Positions 8,031 to 17,321 of a stretch of DNA of 64,000 bases are shown in pieces. Location: the NCBI RefSeq assembly GCF_003236175.1, contig NZ_QKTW01000022.1, forward strand, positions 340,579 to 404,578, in the 5' to 3' direction. The notes below the pieces were generated by a model. That model was given only the letters and a program-made list of their open reading frames with translations. It was not told the origin of the DNA and did no database searches. The stretch's first letter is position 1, and each line of letters begins with the position of its first letter. Both the position numbers and the translations under genes were made by a program. The stretch comes from Taibaiella soli (GTDB lineage: Bacteria > Bacteroidota > Bacteroidia > Chitinophagales > Chitinophagaceae).

Positions 8031-8714
8031 ATGAAAGTGTTGTTAATTGAAGATAACAAGGAACTGGCGGCCAGTGTCCATGATTATCTGGCGAGAGAAG
8101 GGTATATATGTGAGGTGAGCTATACGGTAAATGATGCGCAGGAAAAGTTGCATCTTTTTCAATACGATTGCATTTTATTAGACATCATGTTGCCCGATGG
8201 CAACGGGTTAGCGCTATTGGAATTTGTCAGAAGCGAGAATATTCAGAGCGGCATCCTGATCATCTCTGCAAAAAATGCGCTTGACGACCGTATCAATGGT
8301 CTCGAGAGCGGCGCCGATGATTATTTGACCAAACCATTCCATTTATCCGAGTTGCATGCACGGCTTAGGGCTATCTTTAGAAGGAAGAAACTGGACGGTA
8401 CCAATATTGTTACTTTCAATGAGTTTATACTTAATACTGATACGCTTGAAGCTTCGGTAAACGGTACTGTGTTGGATATTACCCGCAAAGAGTTCGATCT
8501 GCTGTTGTACTTCCTGGTCAATAAAAACAGAGTGCTGTCACGCCAGTCGATTGCTGCGCACTTATGGGGCGATTATACCGACGATCTTTCTAACTTTGAC
8601 TTTGTATATCAGCACGTCAAGAATCTCAGGAAAAAAATCAGCGCAGCAGAAGGGACGGATTATATAGATACGGTGTATGGGTTGGGCTACAAATTTAATT
8701 CCGCCAAAGAATGA
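8031..8714 (+). CDS. OmpR-family response regulator
   Basis: A 227-aa two-domain regulator. The receiver has acidic Glu7/Asp8 (LLIEDN), phospho-acceptor Asp51 (ILLDIMLPDG) and Lys101 (LTKPF). The C-terminal winged helix (about 130-225) includes ITRKEFDLLLYFLVNKNRV and YVxHVKNLRKKI-type motifs of OmpR/PhoB proteins. ATG at 8031 gives the canonical MKVLLIED start. The stop overlaps the kinase start by 4 nt (ATGA), so the two are cotranslated. Downstream RND efflux genes suggest it controls them; the signal is unknown. Confidence 0.93.
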   Translation: MKVLLIEDNKELAASVHDYLAREGYICEVSYTVNDAQEKLHLFQYDCILLDIMLPDGNGLALLEFVRSENIQSGILIISAKNALDDRINGLESGADDYLTKPFHLSELHARLRAIFRRKKLDGTNIVTFNEFILNTDTLEASVNGTVLDITRKEFDLLLYFLVNKNRVLSRQSIAAHLWGDYTDDLSNFDFVYQHVKNLRKKISAAEGTDYIDTVYGLGYKFNSAKE

Positions 8715-10036
8715 AAATCGTAAGTAAGTTTACTATGTGGTATCTCTGTATCAGCCTTATTGCAATGCTGATCGGAGGTGTTTTTGCATATTATCAGGTG
8801 AGGAATGGCATCAATAACGCGGAGACCGAGCGGTTGAAGAATTATAACGATATCATCGCGGAGCAGATCAGAACCGGTAACGCGCCGGATAAATATATGC
8901 GCGGACGTCCGGTAGAAATTAAGATACTTGGCAAAGATGCGCCGATTACTACTGCAGAAGTTCACCAGTATACTTATTACAATCCCGATATCAAACACCG
9001 TGAATGTTGGCTTTCAGTAAAGTCTTTTTACAAGATCAATGACGAAACGTACAGTATTTCCTCTTACAACTACGTTACTAAAGCCAATGAAATTCTGATG
9101 GGGCTTTTAAGTTCTTTCATCTGCATTGTTGCGTTGTCGCTTTTGTTCGTCATTATTTCAGGCAGTGTTATTTCCAAATTAATTCTCGCGCCGTTTTACC
9201 ATACGGTAAAAACAATTCAAACATTCAGCATTAAGAGCAAGCAAAAGATACAATTGCCAAAAACCGGTACCAAAGAGCTGAATGAGCTGAACGTATTTTT
9301 GAAGAAGATGACTGATAAAGCGGTTGATGAGTACGCCGCGCTGAAAGAATTCAGTGAAAATGCTTCACATGAATTGCAAACACCATTGGCGATCATTCGC
9401 AGTAAAATGGAATTGCTTGTAGAATCTGACATTACTGAGGAACAAGCCGCATTGATTGCTGATATGCAGAATGCGATTGAGAAATTATCCAAGATTAACC
9501 GATCACTGACTTTACTGACAAAGTTGGAGAATGAAGAATATGATGCAACAAAAGACATCAAATTCTGTCGTAGTGCCAAAGATTCGTTGAGTGCGTTTAG
9601 TGATCTGATGGAAGTGAAAGGTATTTGCCTGCATCGACAGATCGATTCAAATGTCACTGTGATGCTAAATCCGGCGCTTGCAGACATTTTATTGAACAAC
9701 CTGCTGAGTAATGCCATTCGCCATAATCTGCCTGAAAACGGGCAAATAGATGTGCTTTTGACGAAAGATAAATTTTGTATTAAAAACACAGGGAACCCAC
9801 CAAATATTCCTACCGAAGATTTGTTCCGCCGTTTCAAAAAAGTGAATCAATCGGGTGAGTCAATTGGTATCGGGTTGGCAATTGTGAAGCAGATCTGTGA
9901 TTTAAACAAGTTCAAAATCCGCTATACTTTTGAGGAAGGATGGCACATTATAGAAATTAATTTTCGCCCTATTTCCTCTTCTTCAAAATTACTTCAAAAT
10001 GATGAACGCACTTTGCATCCGGAAATCCAACTGTAA
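8711..10036 (+). CDS. Membrane sensor histidine kinase
   Basis: Partner of the upstream regulator. It has TM1 at about residues 8-27, a periplasmic sensor region of about 100 residues, TM2 at about 127-150, then a HAMP-like linker. The phospho-accepting His220 is in SENASHELQTPLAI (HisKA). The ATPase domain has an N box (LLNNLLSNAIRHN), a G1-like motif (FCIKNTGNPP) and a G2 motif (GIGLAIVKQ). The periplasmic region has no motif I recognise. 441 aa, overlapping the regulator gene by 4 nt and followed 30 nt later by a TolC-family gene. Confidence 0.92.
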   Translation: MKIVSKFTMWYLCISLIAMLIGGVFAYYQVRNGINNAETERLKNYNDIIAEQIRTGNAPDKYMRGRPVEIKILGKDAPITTAEVHQYTYYNPDIKHRECWLSVKSFYKINDETYSISSYNYVTKANEILMGLLSSFICIVALSLLFVIISGSVISKLILAPFYHTVKTIQTFSIKSKQKIQLPKTGTKELNELNVFLKKMTDKAVDEYAALKEFSENASHELQTPLAIIRSKMELLVESDITEEQAALIADMQNAIEKLSKINRSLTLLTKLENEEYDATKDIKFCRSAKDSLSAFSDLMEVKGICLHRQIDSNVTVMLNPALADILLNNLLSNAIRHNLPENGQIDVLLTKDKFCIKNTGNPPNIPTEDLFRRFKKVNQSGESIGIGLAIVKQICDLNKFKIRYTFEEGWHIIEINFRPISSSSKLLQNDERTLHPEIQL

Positions 10037-10066
10037 TGGTTGTGATGCAAAAAGGTTCATCATTAT

Positions 10067-11473
10067 ATGAGGTCAGGAATTACAACGAGGCGTTTATTTT
10101 TTCTTCTTTTCCTGCTGACAACATTGGCCCAAACAAATTCCAATGGACAGGCATTATCGCTGAAAGACGCAATACAGACCGCACTCGACAATTATGGTAC
10201 CGTCAGGGCCAAAGCCAATTACGCTAAAGCATCTAAGGCATCTGTAAGCCAGGCGCAACGCGATTATCTCCCTAACTTAAATGTTTCCGCACAACAAGAT
10301 TATGGAACTGTCAATGGTCAGACAGGACCACAGTACGCCCTTGCTTTAGGAACGTCATCATCTGGTCCGGCACTGGCGGATCAAAATTGGAACGCAGCAT
10401 TTGGCGCACTTTATCTCGCCAATTTAAACTGGGATTTCTTTGCCTTCGGTCGTGCTAAAGACAAAGTGAGAGCAGCACAGGCTGTAGCTTACAGAGACGA
10501 AAACGATTATCAGCAAGAACGTTTTCAGCAAGAAGTAAGAGTTGCTTCTGCTTATTTGAATTTACTTGCTGCGCAACGCATTACTATTTCCTGGCAAAAA
10601 AATCTGCAACGTGCCGATACATTCCGGTCTGTTGTGATTACGCGTACAAAGAACGGTTTGATAGCAGGTGTGGATTCATCTATGGCCAATGCCGAAGTGT
10701 CCAATGCGCGTATCGCACTCACCAAAGCAGTTGATTTTGAACAGGAACAAGCTAATAAATTAGCGCAACTGATGGGCGTTACGCCAACTGATTTTGCACT
10801 TGATTCGGTGTTTGTTTCCCGCGTTCCGTCTACTTTGGCAGTACCTGCCACTGCAAATGTTGAAGAGCATCCATTATTGCAATACTATAAAAGCAAAGTA
10901 GCACTGAGTAAAGAACAAACTAAATATATCCGCAGTCTGCAATATCCTGCGTTTACCTTATTCAGTAGTTATCAGACACGCGGTTCTGGTTTCAATTATA
11001 ATTACGGCGGTGGTGATCTGAATGCCTATTCCGGCGCTTACGGCGATGGTGTGAATCCAACACGCAGCAACTATCTGTTTGGCGTTGGTCTTACCTGGAA
11101 TCTGACAAGTACACTGCGCGTAAGCAAACAAGTAAAGTCTCAAAGCTTTATTACAAAAGGATTGCAGGATGAATATACATTGGCTGACCAACAAATCAGA
11201 GCGCAACAAATACTCGCCGATACCAAGATTAAAAACGCACTGGATAATTACAAAGAAGCGCCGATACAAGTGAAAGCCGCGTCGGATGCTTATTTGCAAA
11301 AAACAGTGATGTACCGGAATGGACTCAGCAATATCGTAGATGTAACACAAGCCTTATATGCGCTCAATCGTGCCGAAACCGACCGGGACATTATCTACAA
11401 CAACGTTTGGCAGGCCTTACTTCTTAAGGCAGCAGCCAGCGGTGATTTCGGAATTTTTATCAATGAATTTTAG
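10067..11473 (+). CDS. TolC-family outer membrane efflux protein (system 1)
   Basis: The outer membrane channel of a tripartite RND efflux system. The N-terminal signal peptide (FFLLFLLTTLAQTNSNG) precedes ALSLKDAIQTALDNYG, the first OEP helix pair; long alternating helical stretches follow, ending with NGLSNIVDVTQALYALNRAETDRD, a classic TolC-family tail. 468 aa. It starts 30 nt after the kinase and ends 17 nt before the pump gene. The gene order is channel, pump, adaptor. Confidence 0.92.
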   Translation: MRSGITTRRLFFLLFLLTTLAQTNSNGQALSLKDAIQTALDNYGTVRAKANYAKASKASVSQAQRDYLPNLNVSAQQDYGTVNGQTGPQYALALGTSSSGPALADQNWNAAFGALYLANLNWDFFAFGRAKDKVRAAQAVAYRDENDYQQERFQQEVRVASAYLNLLAAQRITISWQKNLQRADTFRSVVITRTKNGLIAGVDSSMANAEVSNARIALTKAVDFEQEQANKLAQLMGVTPTDFALDSVFVSRVPSTLAVPATANVEEHPLLQYYKSKVALSKEQTKYIRSLQYPAFTLFSSYQTRGSGFNYNYGGGDLNAYSGAYGDGVNPTRSNYLFGVGLTWNLTSTLRVSKQVKSQSFITKGLQDEYTLADQQIRAQQILADTKIKNALDNYKEAPIQVKAASDAYLQKTVMYRNGLSNIVDVTQALYALNRAETDRDIIYNNVWQALLLKAAASGDFGIFINEF

Positions 11474-11490
11474 AGGCACAGAACAAGTAT

Positions 11491-14400
11491 ATGAATTTAA
11501 TTAGATTAGCATTAAGAAAACCGATAACGATTCTTGTTATCGTGGCTGGTTTGTTTTTCTTCGGAGTCAACGCCGTGAGGAAAATCAAAATTGACATCTT
11601 TCCTAAACTTGATTTGCCGGTAATCTATGTGTCGCATCCATTTGGCGGTTATACACCAAACCAGATGGAGTCTTATTTTGCCAAGCAATATGTAAATATC
11701 ATGCTTCTGGTCAACGGTGTAAAAAGCATCGAGACTAAGAATATACAAGGTCTGACCTTGATGAAGATCAGTTTCTATCCTGGTACAAACATGGCCCAGG
11801 CAGCAGCTGAACTGACTGCATTTACAAACCGTGCACAGGCCATCTTTCCGCCAGGTTCGCAACCGCCGTTTATCATCCGCTTTGATGCGTCAACGCTGCC
11901 AGTTGGTGAGTTGGTTTTGAGCAGTGATAAACGAAGCAATAATGAGTTGGCCGATCTTGCCAACGTATATGTGCGTGCATCGTTCACTTCCATTCCGGGG
12001 CTGGTAGCTCCGCCGCCATTTGGTGGTAACGTGCGTACCATTGTGATCAAGGCCGATCCTGAATTATTGCGGTCACATAATCTTACGCCGGACCAGCTAG
12101 TGGAAGCCCTGCGTGTAAACAACCAGACGGCGCCGGCAGGTAACGTTCGTATCGGTGATCAGAACTATCTCACGCCGACGAATAATACGATTAAGACAGT
12201 TAAAGAATTTGAAAGTATTCCAATTTTTAAAGGTGGGGCGCAGAATTTATATCTCCGCGATGTAGCCACAGTAGAAGATGGAGCGGACGTAACAACAGGT
12301 TATGCGCTGGTAAATGGTAAACGTTCAGTGTATATCAACGTGGCAAAATCTGCCGATGCTTCTACCTGGGAAGTGGTGCAAAATCTGAAGAAAGCATTGC
12401 CTCGTTTGCAGGCGCAATTGCCGGAAGATGTAAAGCTCTCTTATGAGTTTGATCAGTCAACTTATGTAATCAATTCCGTAAAAAGTTTGCTGAGTGAGGG
12501 TGCTATTGGTGCGATTCTTACGGGTTTGATGGTATTGATGTTCCTTGGCGATGCCCGTGGTGCATTAATTGTAATTCTTACGATTCCGACTTCCATTGTA
12601 TCTGCTGTTTTGTTCCTGAGTTTATTCGGGCAAACGATCAATATCATGACGTTGAGCGGGCTCGCGCTTGCCATTGGTATTCTTGTGGATGAGAGTACAG
12701 TAACGATTGAGAATATACACCAGCACCTAGATATGGGGAAACCCAAGGCGCTGGCGATATGGGATGCGTGTAAGGAGATTGCGTTTCCGAAATTGCTGAT
12801 CCTGTTCTGTATTCTCGCCGTGTTTGCGCCTTCGTTTACTATGGAAGGTATCCCGGGCTCACTGTTTATGCCGCTGGCACTGGCGATCGGCTTTTCTATG
12901 ATCGTTTCTTATTTTCTGGCGCAAACATTTGTGCCAATCATGGCAAACTGGTTGATGAAAGAACATCATCCTAAAAACATGACAGATGCGGAGGCTTTCG
13001 AAAAAGCGGGTTTGCAGGGTAGTGGCGAACATGATACATGGGATCAGAAAAAAGCATTGGTGGAAAGAGATGATAGCAATCGTGATGGAAAAATAAGCCG
13101 TTTCGAAAAGTTGAGATTGCGTTTTCTTCGTTTCATGGACCGGATGATGCCGCATCGAAAAGCGGTCACACTTGGTTATATAGTGGTGGCGGGTTTGATT
13201 GCGGTGGTATTGCTGCGTACGATAGGTCGTGATGTATTGCCTAAAGTAAATGGTTCCCAATTCCAGGTGCGTCTTCGGACCCCGGATGGTACACGTGTGG
13301 AACGTACGGAAGAAAAAACAATTGGCTTACTTAATGCTATTAAGGATATCGTTGGCAAAGACAACGTAGAAATATCCTCGGCCTATGTTGGTCAGCACCC
13401 TGGTATGTTCTCCATCAGTCCGATCTACCTGTTTATGGCTGGTCCGCACGAAGCGGTGATGCAGGTGGCTTTAAAAGAAAGCTATAAAGTAAACATGGAT
13501 GACCTGAAAGAAAAAATCCGTAACCGTGTGAAGGAAACGATGCCGGATGTGAAACTTTCTTTCGAGCCGATTGAACTGACGGATAAGATTTTGAGTCAGG
13601 GGTCGCCAACGCCAATAGAGGTGCGGGTTACAGGCCGTCAGAAGAAATTGAATGAGGAATATGCCTATAAGATTATTGACAAGCTGAAACAGATTCCATA
13701 CCTCCGCGATATTCAGATTGGTCAGGCGATCAAGTATCCGTCTATCAATATCGATATTGATCGTCAACGTGCATCACAATTAGGTGTGGACGTGGGTGAC
13801 GTTTCGCGTTCGCTGATTGCGTCTACGTCTTCTTCCCGTTATACGGAGAAAAATGTTTGGGTAGATGAAAAAATGGGCTTGAGTTATAGCGTACAGGTGC
13901 AGGTTCCGGAGAATAGAATCACAACACTTAATGACGTGAAAGAAATTCCAGTGTTGAAAAATTCAGCTCGACCGATATTGAATGACGTGGCTGACATTAC
14001 GCCAGATACAACGTACGGTGAGAATGATAACGTTGGTGCGATGCCTACACTTTCTGTAACAGCCAATGTCAATGACAGAGACCTTGGTACGGCAGCTGCA
14101 GATGTACAAAAAGCAATTGCGTCATTGGGTACATTACCACGCGGTCTTACTGTGGAAACAAAAGGTATGACGAATACATTGACTGATACTTTGGATAGTT
14201 TGCAATCAGGTTTGATCGTTGCCATCGTGGTGATCTTCCTGATGCTCGCGGCCAACTTCCAGTCGTTTAAAGTATCGCTGGTAGTACTGGCAACCGTTCC
14301 AGCAGTAATCTTAGGTTCGCTTTTGTTACTGATCATTACAGGCTCTACACTGAATCTGCAATCGTACATGGGTATCATCATGTCAGTTGGCGTATCGATT

Positions 14401-14760
14401 TCCAATTCCGTATTGCTGATTACAAATGCAGAACAATTACGCAAGCATAATGGTGATGCACTTAAATCCGCGCGAGAAGCAGCCGTATTGCGTTTGCGTC
14501 CGATCCTCATGACCAGTCTTGCGATGGTGGTTGGTATGATTCCGATGGCCAGCGGTCTTGGAGAGGCCGGAGATCAGACATCGCCGCTGGGCCGTGCCGT
14601 AATTGGTGGCCTTGTAGCCTCAACTTTTGCTGCTTTGTTTATACTGCCGCTTGTGTTTGCATGGGTGCAGGGCAAGGCTACCACGCAATCCGTTTCACTT
14701 GATCCGGAAGACGAAGAAAGCATTCATTACATTCCTGAACTGTCCGTTAATCACAAATAG
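11491..14760 (+). CDS. RND efflux pump, inner membrane permease (system 1)
   Basis: A proton-driven inner membrane pump with the usual 12-TM, two-half layout: TM1 near residues 12-30, porter domains, then repeated TM bundles (IGAILTGLMVLMFLGDARGALIV; VAIVVIFLMLAANFQSFKVSLVV). In TM4 the proton-relay pair is Asp400-Glu401 (GILVDESTVTIEN) rather than the AcrB-type Asp-Asp. The cytoplasmic linker between halves contains an EF-hand-like loop, DSNRDGKISRFE (528-539), followed by a basic helix. 1089 aa. The substrate cannot be told from sequence; the family includes drug and metal exporters. The adaptor follows 3 nt later. Confidence 0.93.
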   Translation: MNLIRLALRKPITILVIVAGLFFFGVNAVRKIKIDIFPKLDLPVIYVSHPFGGYTPNQMESYFAKQYVNIMLLVNGVKSIETKNIQGLTLMKISFYPGTNMAQAAAELTAFTNRAQAIFPPGSQPPFIIRFDASTLPVGELVLSSDKRSNNELADLANVYVRASFTSIPGLVAPPPFGGNVRTIVIKADPELLRSHNLTPDQLVEALRVNNQTAPAGNVRIGDQNYLTPTNNTIKTVKEFESIPIFKGGAQNLYLRDVATVEDGADVTTGYALVNGKRSVYINVAKSADASTWEVVQNLKKALPRLQAQLPEDVKLSYEFDQSTYVINSVKSLLSEGAIGAILTGLMVLMFLGDARGALIVILTIPTSIVSAVLFLSLFGQTINIMTLSGLALAIGILVDESTVTIENIHQHLDMGKPKALAIWDACKEIAFPKLLILFCILAVFAPSFTMEGIPGSLFMPLALAIGFSMIVSYFLAQTFVPIMANWLMKEHHPKNMTDAEAFEKAGLQGSGEHDTWDQKKALVERDDSNRDGKISRFEKLRLRFLRFMDRMMPHRKAVTLGYIVVAGLIAVVLLRTIGRDVLPKVNGSQFQVRLRTPDGTRVERTEEKTIGLLNAIKDIVGKDNVEISSAYVGQHPGMFSISPIYLFMAGPHEAVMQVALKESYKVNMDDLKEKIRNRVKETMPDVKLSFEPIELTDKILSQGSPTPIEVRVTGRQKKLNEEYAYKIIDKLKQIPYLRDIQIGQAIKYPSINIDIDRQRASQLGVDVGDVSRSLIASTSSSRYTEKNVWVDEKMGLSYSVQVQVPENRITTLNDVKEIPVLKNSARPILNDVADITPDTTYGENDNVGAMPTLSVTANVNDRDLGTAAADVQKAIASLGTLPRGLTVETKGMTNTLTDTLDSLQSGLIVAIVVIFLMLAANFQSFKVSLVVLATVPAVILGSLLLLIITGSTLNLQSYMGIIMSVGVSISNSVLLITNAEQLRKHNGDALKSAREAAVLRLRPILMTSLAMVVGMIPMASGLGEAGDQTSPLGRAVIGGLVASTFAALFILPLVFAWVQGKATTQSVSLDPEDEESIHYIPELSVNHK

Positions 14761-14763
14761 TAT

Positions 14764-15888
14764 ATGCGCAGAATCATATTAAATCAGAAAATTACAGCAT
14801 TATCCGTAGCGGGTTTCTTAGCGCTCGCCGCATTGCAAAGTTGTACAAGCTCACAGGCAAAAGAAGAAGTTCATACCGCGCCTGCTCCGCCAACGGACGC
14901 ATTTCAACTACACAAAGGTCAACTGTCTACTTCGTTGCAGATTCCTGGTGAGCTCATTGCCTTTCAGCAGGTAGATTTGTATGCTAAAGTAAATAGCTTT
15001 GTGAAGAAACTCAATGTGGACGTAGGTTCTGAAGTTACTGAAGGCCAGGTACTGGCAACGATGGAAGCTCCGGAAATCAGTTCGCAGATGTCTGGCGCTG
15101 AGTCAAAACTGAAATCGCAAGAAGCAATTTATCTTTCGAGTAAAGCAACCTATGATCGTTTGCTCGAAACCAGCAAAACACCGGGAACCGTTTCTCAGAA
15201 TGATCTCGATGTAGCGTTGGCAAAACAAAAATCAGACTATGCGCAATTGCAGGCAGCGCGTGCTACCTACAATGAGATCGGCGACAATAAAAATTATCTG
15301 GTGATCAAGGCGCCATTCTCTGGTATTATTACTGCGAGAAATGTAAGCGCCGGTGCCTATGTCGGTCCATCTGGTAAGGGCTCTGAATTGCCGATCTTCA
15401 CCTTGCAGGAACAGAAGAAGCTACGTCTTGTAATTTCCGTTCCGGAAGCTTACAGCAGTTATCTGAATGGTAAAAGTGAAGTAAACTTTACTGTAAAATC
15501 ATTCCCGGATGAACATTTCACCGCTAAAGTGACACGCCTTGCCGGTGCATTGGATACACGTCTGCGTTCGCAACGCATTGAAATGGATATTGAAAACAAC
15601 AGCAAAAAATTGTTGCCTGGCATGATCGCGGAAGCGACTATTCCGATGGGAAATAGCGATAGCACGTTTGTCGTGCCTAAAACAGCGGTCGTTAATTCTA
15701 CGGAACGTGTATTCGTGATACGTATTGTCAACGGCAAAGCCGAATGGGTAAATGTGAAAGCAAGTCGCGAAGCCGATGGTAAAATGGAAGTATACGGCGC
15801 CCTCAATCAAGGTGATGTACTCGTAAAGATTGGCAGCGAAGAAATTCGCAATGGTTCTGCAGTAGCAAATGTGAAGACCGCGCAGTAG
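14764..15888 (+). CDS. RND periplasmic adaptor lipoprotein (system 1)
   Basis: Membrane fusion protein that bridges pump and channel. The signal peptide ends in a lipobox (AALQSC, Cys27), so it is likely lipid-anchored. The order is barrel-sandwich N-half (GELIAFQQVDLYAKVNSFVKKLNVDVGSEVTEGQVLA), helical hairpin (about 115-175), lipoyl return (IKAPFSGIITARNVSAGAYV), then beta-barrel and membrane-proximal domain. 374 aa. It is the last gene of the two-component/efflux operon. Confidence 0.92.
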   Translation: MRRIILNQKITALSVAGFLALAALQSCTSSQAKEEVHTAPAPPTDAFQLHKGQLSTSLQIPGELIAFQQVDLYAKVNSFVKKLNVDVGSEVTEGQVLATMEAPEISSQMSGAESKLKSQEAIYLSSKATYDRLLETSKTPGTVSQNDLDVALAKQKSDYAQLQAARATYNEIGDNKNYLVIKAPFSGIITARNVSAGAYVGPSGKGSELPIFTLQEQKKLRLVISVPEAYSSYLNGKSEVNFTVKSFPDEHFTAKVTRLAGALDTRLRSQRIEMDIENNSKKLLPGMIAEATIPMGNSDSTFVVPKTAVVNSTERVFVIRIVNGKAEWVNVKASREADGKMEVYGALNQGDVLVKIGSEEIRNGSAVANVKTAQ

Positions 15889-16265
15889 GTGTTTGCTCGC
15901 GGCAGCACAGCGGGCACTACGCTGGAATTGTGCATCCTTTAGTCACCTCCGACGAGGAGGGGTCTCACACAGTGATACAGACCAAAATTACGCGAGACAT
16001 CTCCTTGCGTCGATGTGACAAAAGCGAGTAACATTTATGCTGTGCCGTCGCGCCGCCGTGAGAGAAAACAATTACTTAAAAATATTTTCCGCGGGGACGC
16101 GTAAGAGGCAAAAGGGGCATAAGTTTACATTTTATATAGCTTTGCGACCTTTGCTTTTTTGCGTCTTTGCGGGAAACCAACTTAACAAATATCCAACTTT
16201 ACAACTTTGCTGTAAATGCTGATATTTGTATCCGTTCATTTCACATCAGAAAAAATCAAAAAACT
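15889..16265. repeat. Gene-free stretch with degenerate repeats
   Basis: It holds GTCACCTCCGACGAGGAGGGG (about 15942-15963, divided by a 1-nt variation from other copies), a CGCGAGACATCTCC..GATGTGACAAAAGCG segment, and CGCCGTGAGAGAAAA / TTTGCGTCTTTGCGGGAAACC words (16051-16179) shared with 37.3-37.8 kb. A short ORF here (16037-16222) lacks support. Confidence 0.6.
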
Positions 16266-17309
16266 ATGTCAACAGCAAAATCATACGCTGCCCAAAATGT
16301 AACCACACCGCTCGCACCATGGAGCTTTGAACGCAGAGAACCAGGTCCGCACGATGTGGAATTTGATATTTTATACTGTGGTGTTTGTCACTCGGATCTG
16401 CACCAGATTCGCAACGAATGGGGTAATTCCATTTTTCCGATGGTGCCAGGTCATGAGATCGTAGGTCGTGTTACCAAAGTAGGTGCGCACGTAACCAAAT
16501 TTAAAGAAGGTGATCTCGTTGGTGTAGGCTGCCTCGTAGATTCTTGTCGCGAATGCGATGAGTGTAAAAAAGGTTTAGAGCAGTTTTGTTCCAATGGCTC
16601 GGTTGGTACGTACAATTCGTTGGAGCGTGATGGTAAAACCCCGACTTATGGTGGTTATTCCAACCATATCGTGACCAATGAAGATTTCGTACTGCGTGTT
16701 TCTGAAAAATTGCCGCTGGAAGGTGTTGCACCATTGCTTTGCGCTGGCATCACTACCTATTCTCCATTACGCCACTGGAAAGTTGGCAAAGGGCATAAAG
16801 TAGCAGTACTTGGTTTGGGCGGCTTAGGTCACATGGCGGTGAAATTCGCTGCATCATTCGGCGCAGAAGTAACGATGTTAAGTACTTCGCCATCTAAAGA
16901 AGCAGATGCGAAACGCCTGGGTGCGCACAAATTCGTGCTGACTTCAGATCCTGAACAAGTGAAAGCGGTGAAGGGTTATTTTGATTTTATTATCGATACC
17001 GTTTCTGCTCCGCATGATTATAACATGTATCTCCAGCTGTTGGCTGTAGATGGCGTACAAATCTGCGTAGGTGTTCCGCCAACACCAACTGAAATTCTTG
17101 GCTTCAATCTGATTGGTGGCCGTCGCAGTATTGCTGGTTCTCTGATTGGTGGTTTGCCGGAAACGCAAGAAATGCTGGACTATTGTGCGGAACACAATAT
17201 CGTTTCTGACGTTGAGGTAATCGATATGAAATACATCAACGAAGCTTACGATCGCATGCTGAAAGGTGATGTACGTTACCGTTTCGTGATCGATATGGCT
17301 ACACTTTAA
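16266..17309 (+). CDS. Zinc-dependent NAD(P)-alcohol dehydrogenase (YahK/CAD type)
   Basis: Medium-chain dehydrogenase reducing aldehydes or oxidising alcohols with NAD(P)H. Catalytic zinc ligands are visible in YCGVCHSDLH (Cys41) and PGHEIVGRV (His63-Glu64). Structural zinc ligands lie in CRECDECKKGLEQFC (Cys94, 97, 100, 108). The Rossmann motif is GLGGLGHMAVKFA. ATG 16266 (MSTAKSYAAQ) is chosen; upstream in-frame codons run into repeat DNA. 347 aa, like E. coli YahK. A second dehydrogenase follows 12 nt later, suggesting a reactive-aldehyde or quinone detoxification operon (inference). Confidence 0.93.
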   Translation: MSTAKSYAAQNVTTPLAPWSFERREPGPHDVEFDILYCGVCHSDLHQIRNEWGNSIFPMVPGHEIVGRVTKVGAHVTKFKEGDLVGVGCLVDSCRECDECKKGLEQFCSNGSVGTYNSLERDGKTPTYGGYSNHIVTNEDFVLRVSEKLPLEGVAPLLCAGITTYSPLRHWKVGKGHKVAVLGLGGLGHMAVKFAASFGAEVTMLSTSPSKEADAKRLGAHKFVLTSDPEQVKAVKGYFDFIIDTVSAPHDYNMYLQLLAVDGVQICVGVPPTPTEILGFNLIGGRRSIAGSLIGGLPETQEMLDYCAEHNIVSDVEVIDMKYINEAYDRMLKGDVRYRFVIDMATL

Positions 17310-17321
17310 AACATCTGACGA

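Noticed and set aside
16037-16222. Short ORF in the repeat stretch before the alcohol dehydrogenase
   Set aside because: Made of known repeat words (GTGAGAGAAAA, TTTGCGTC); no protein features.
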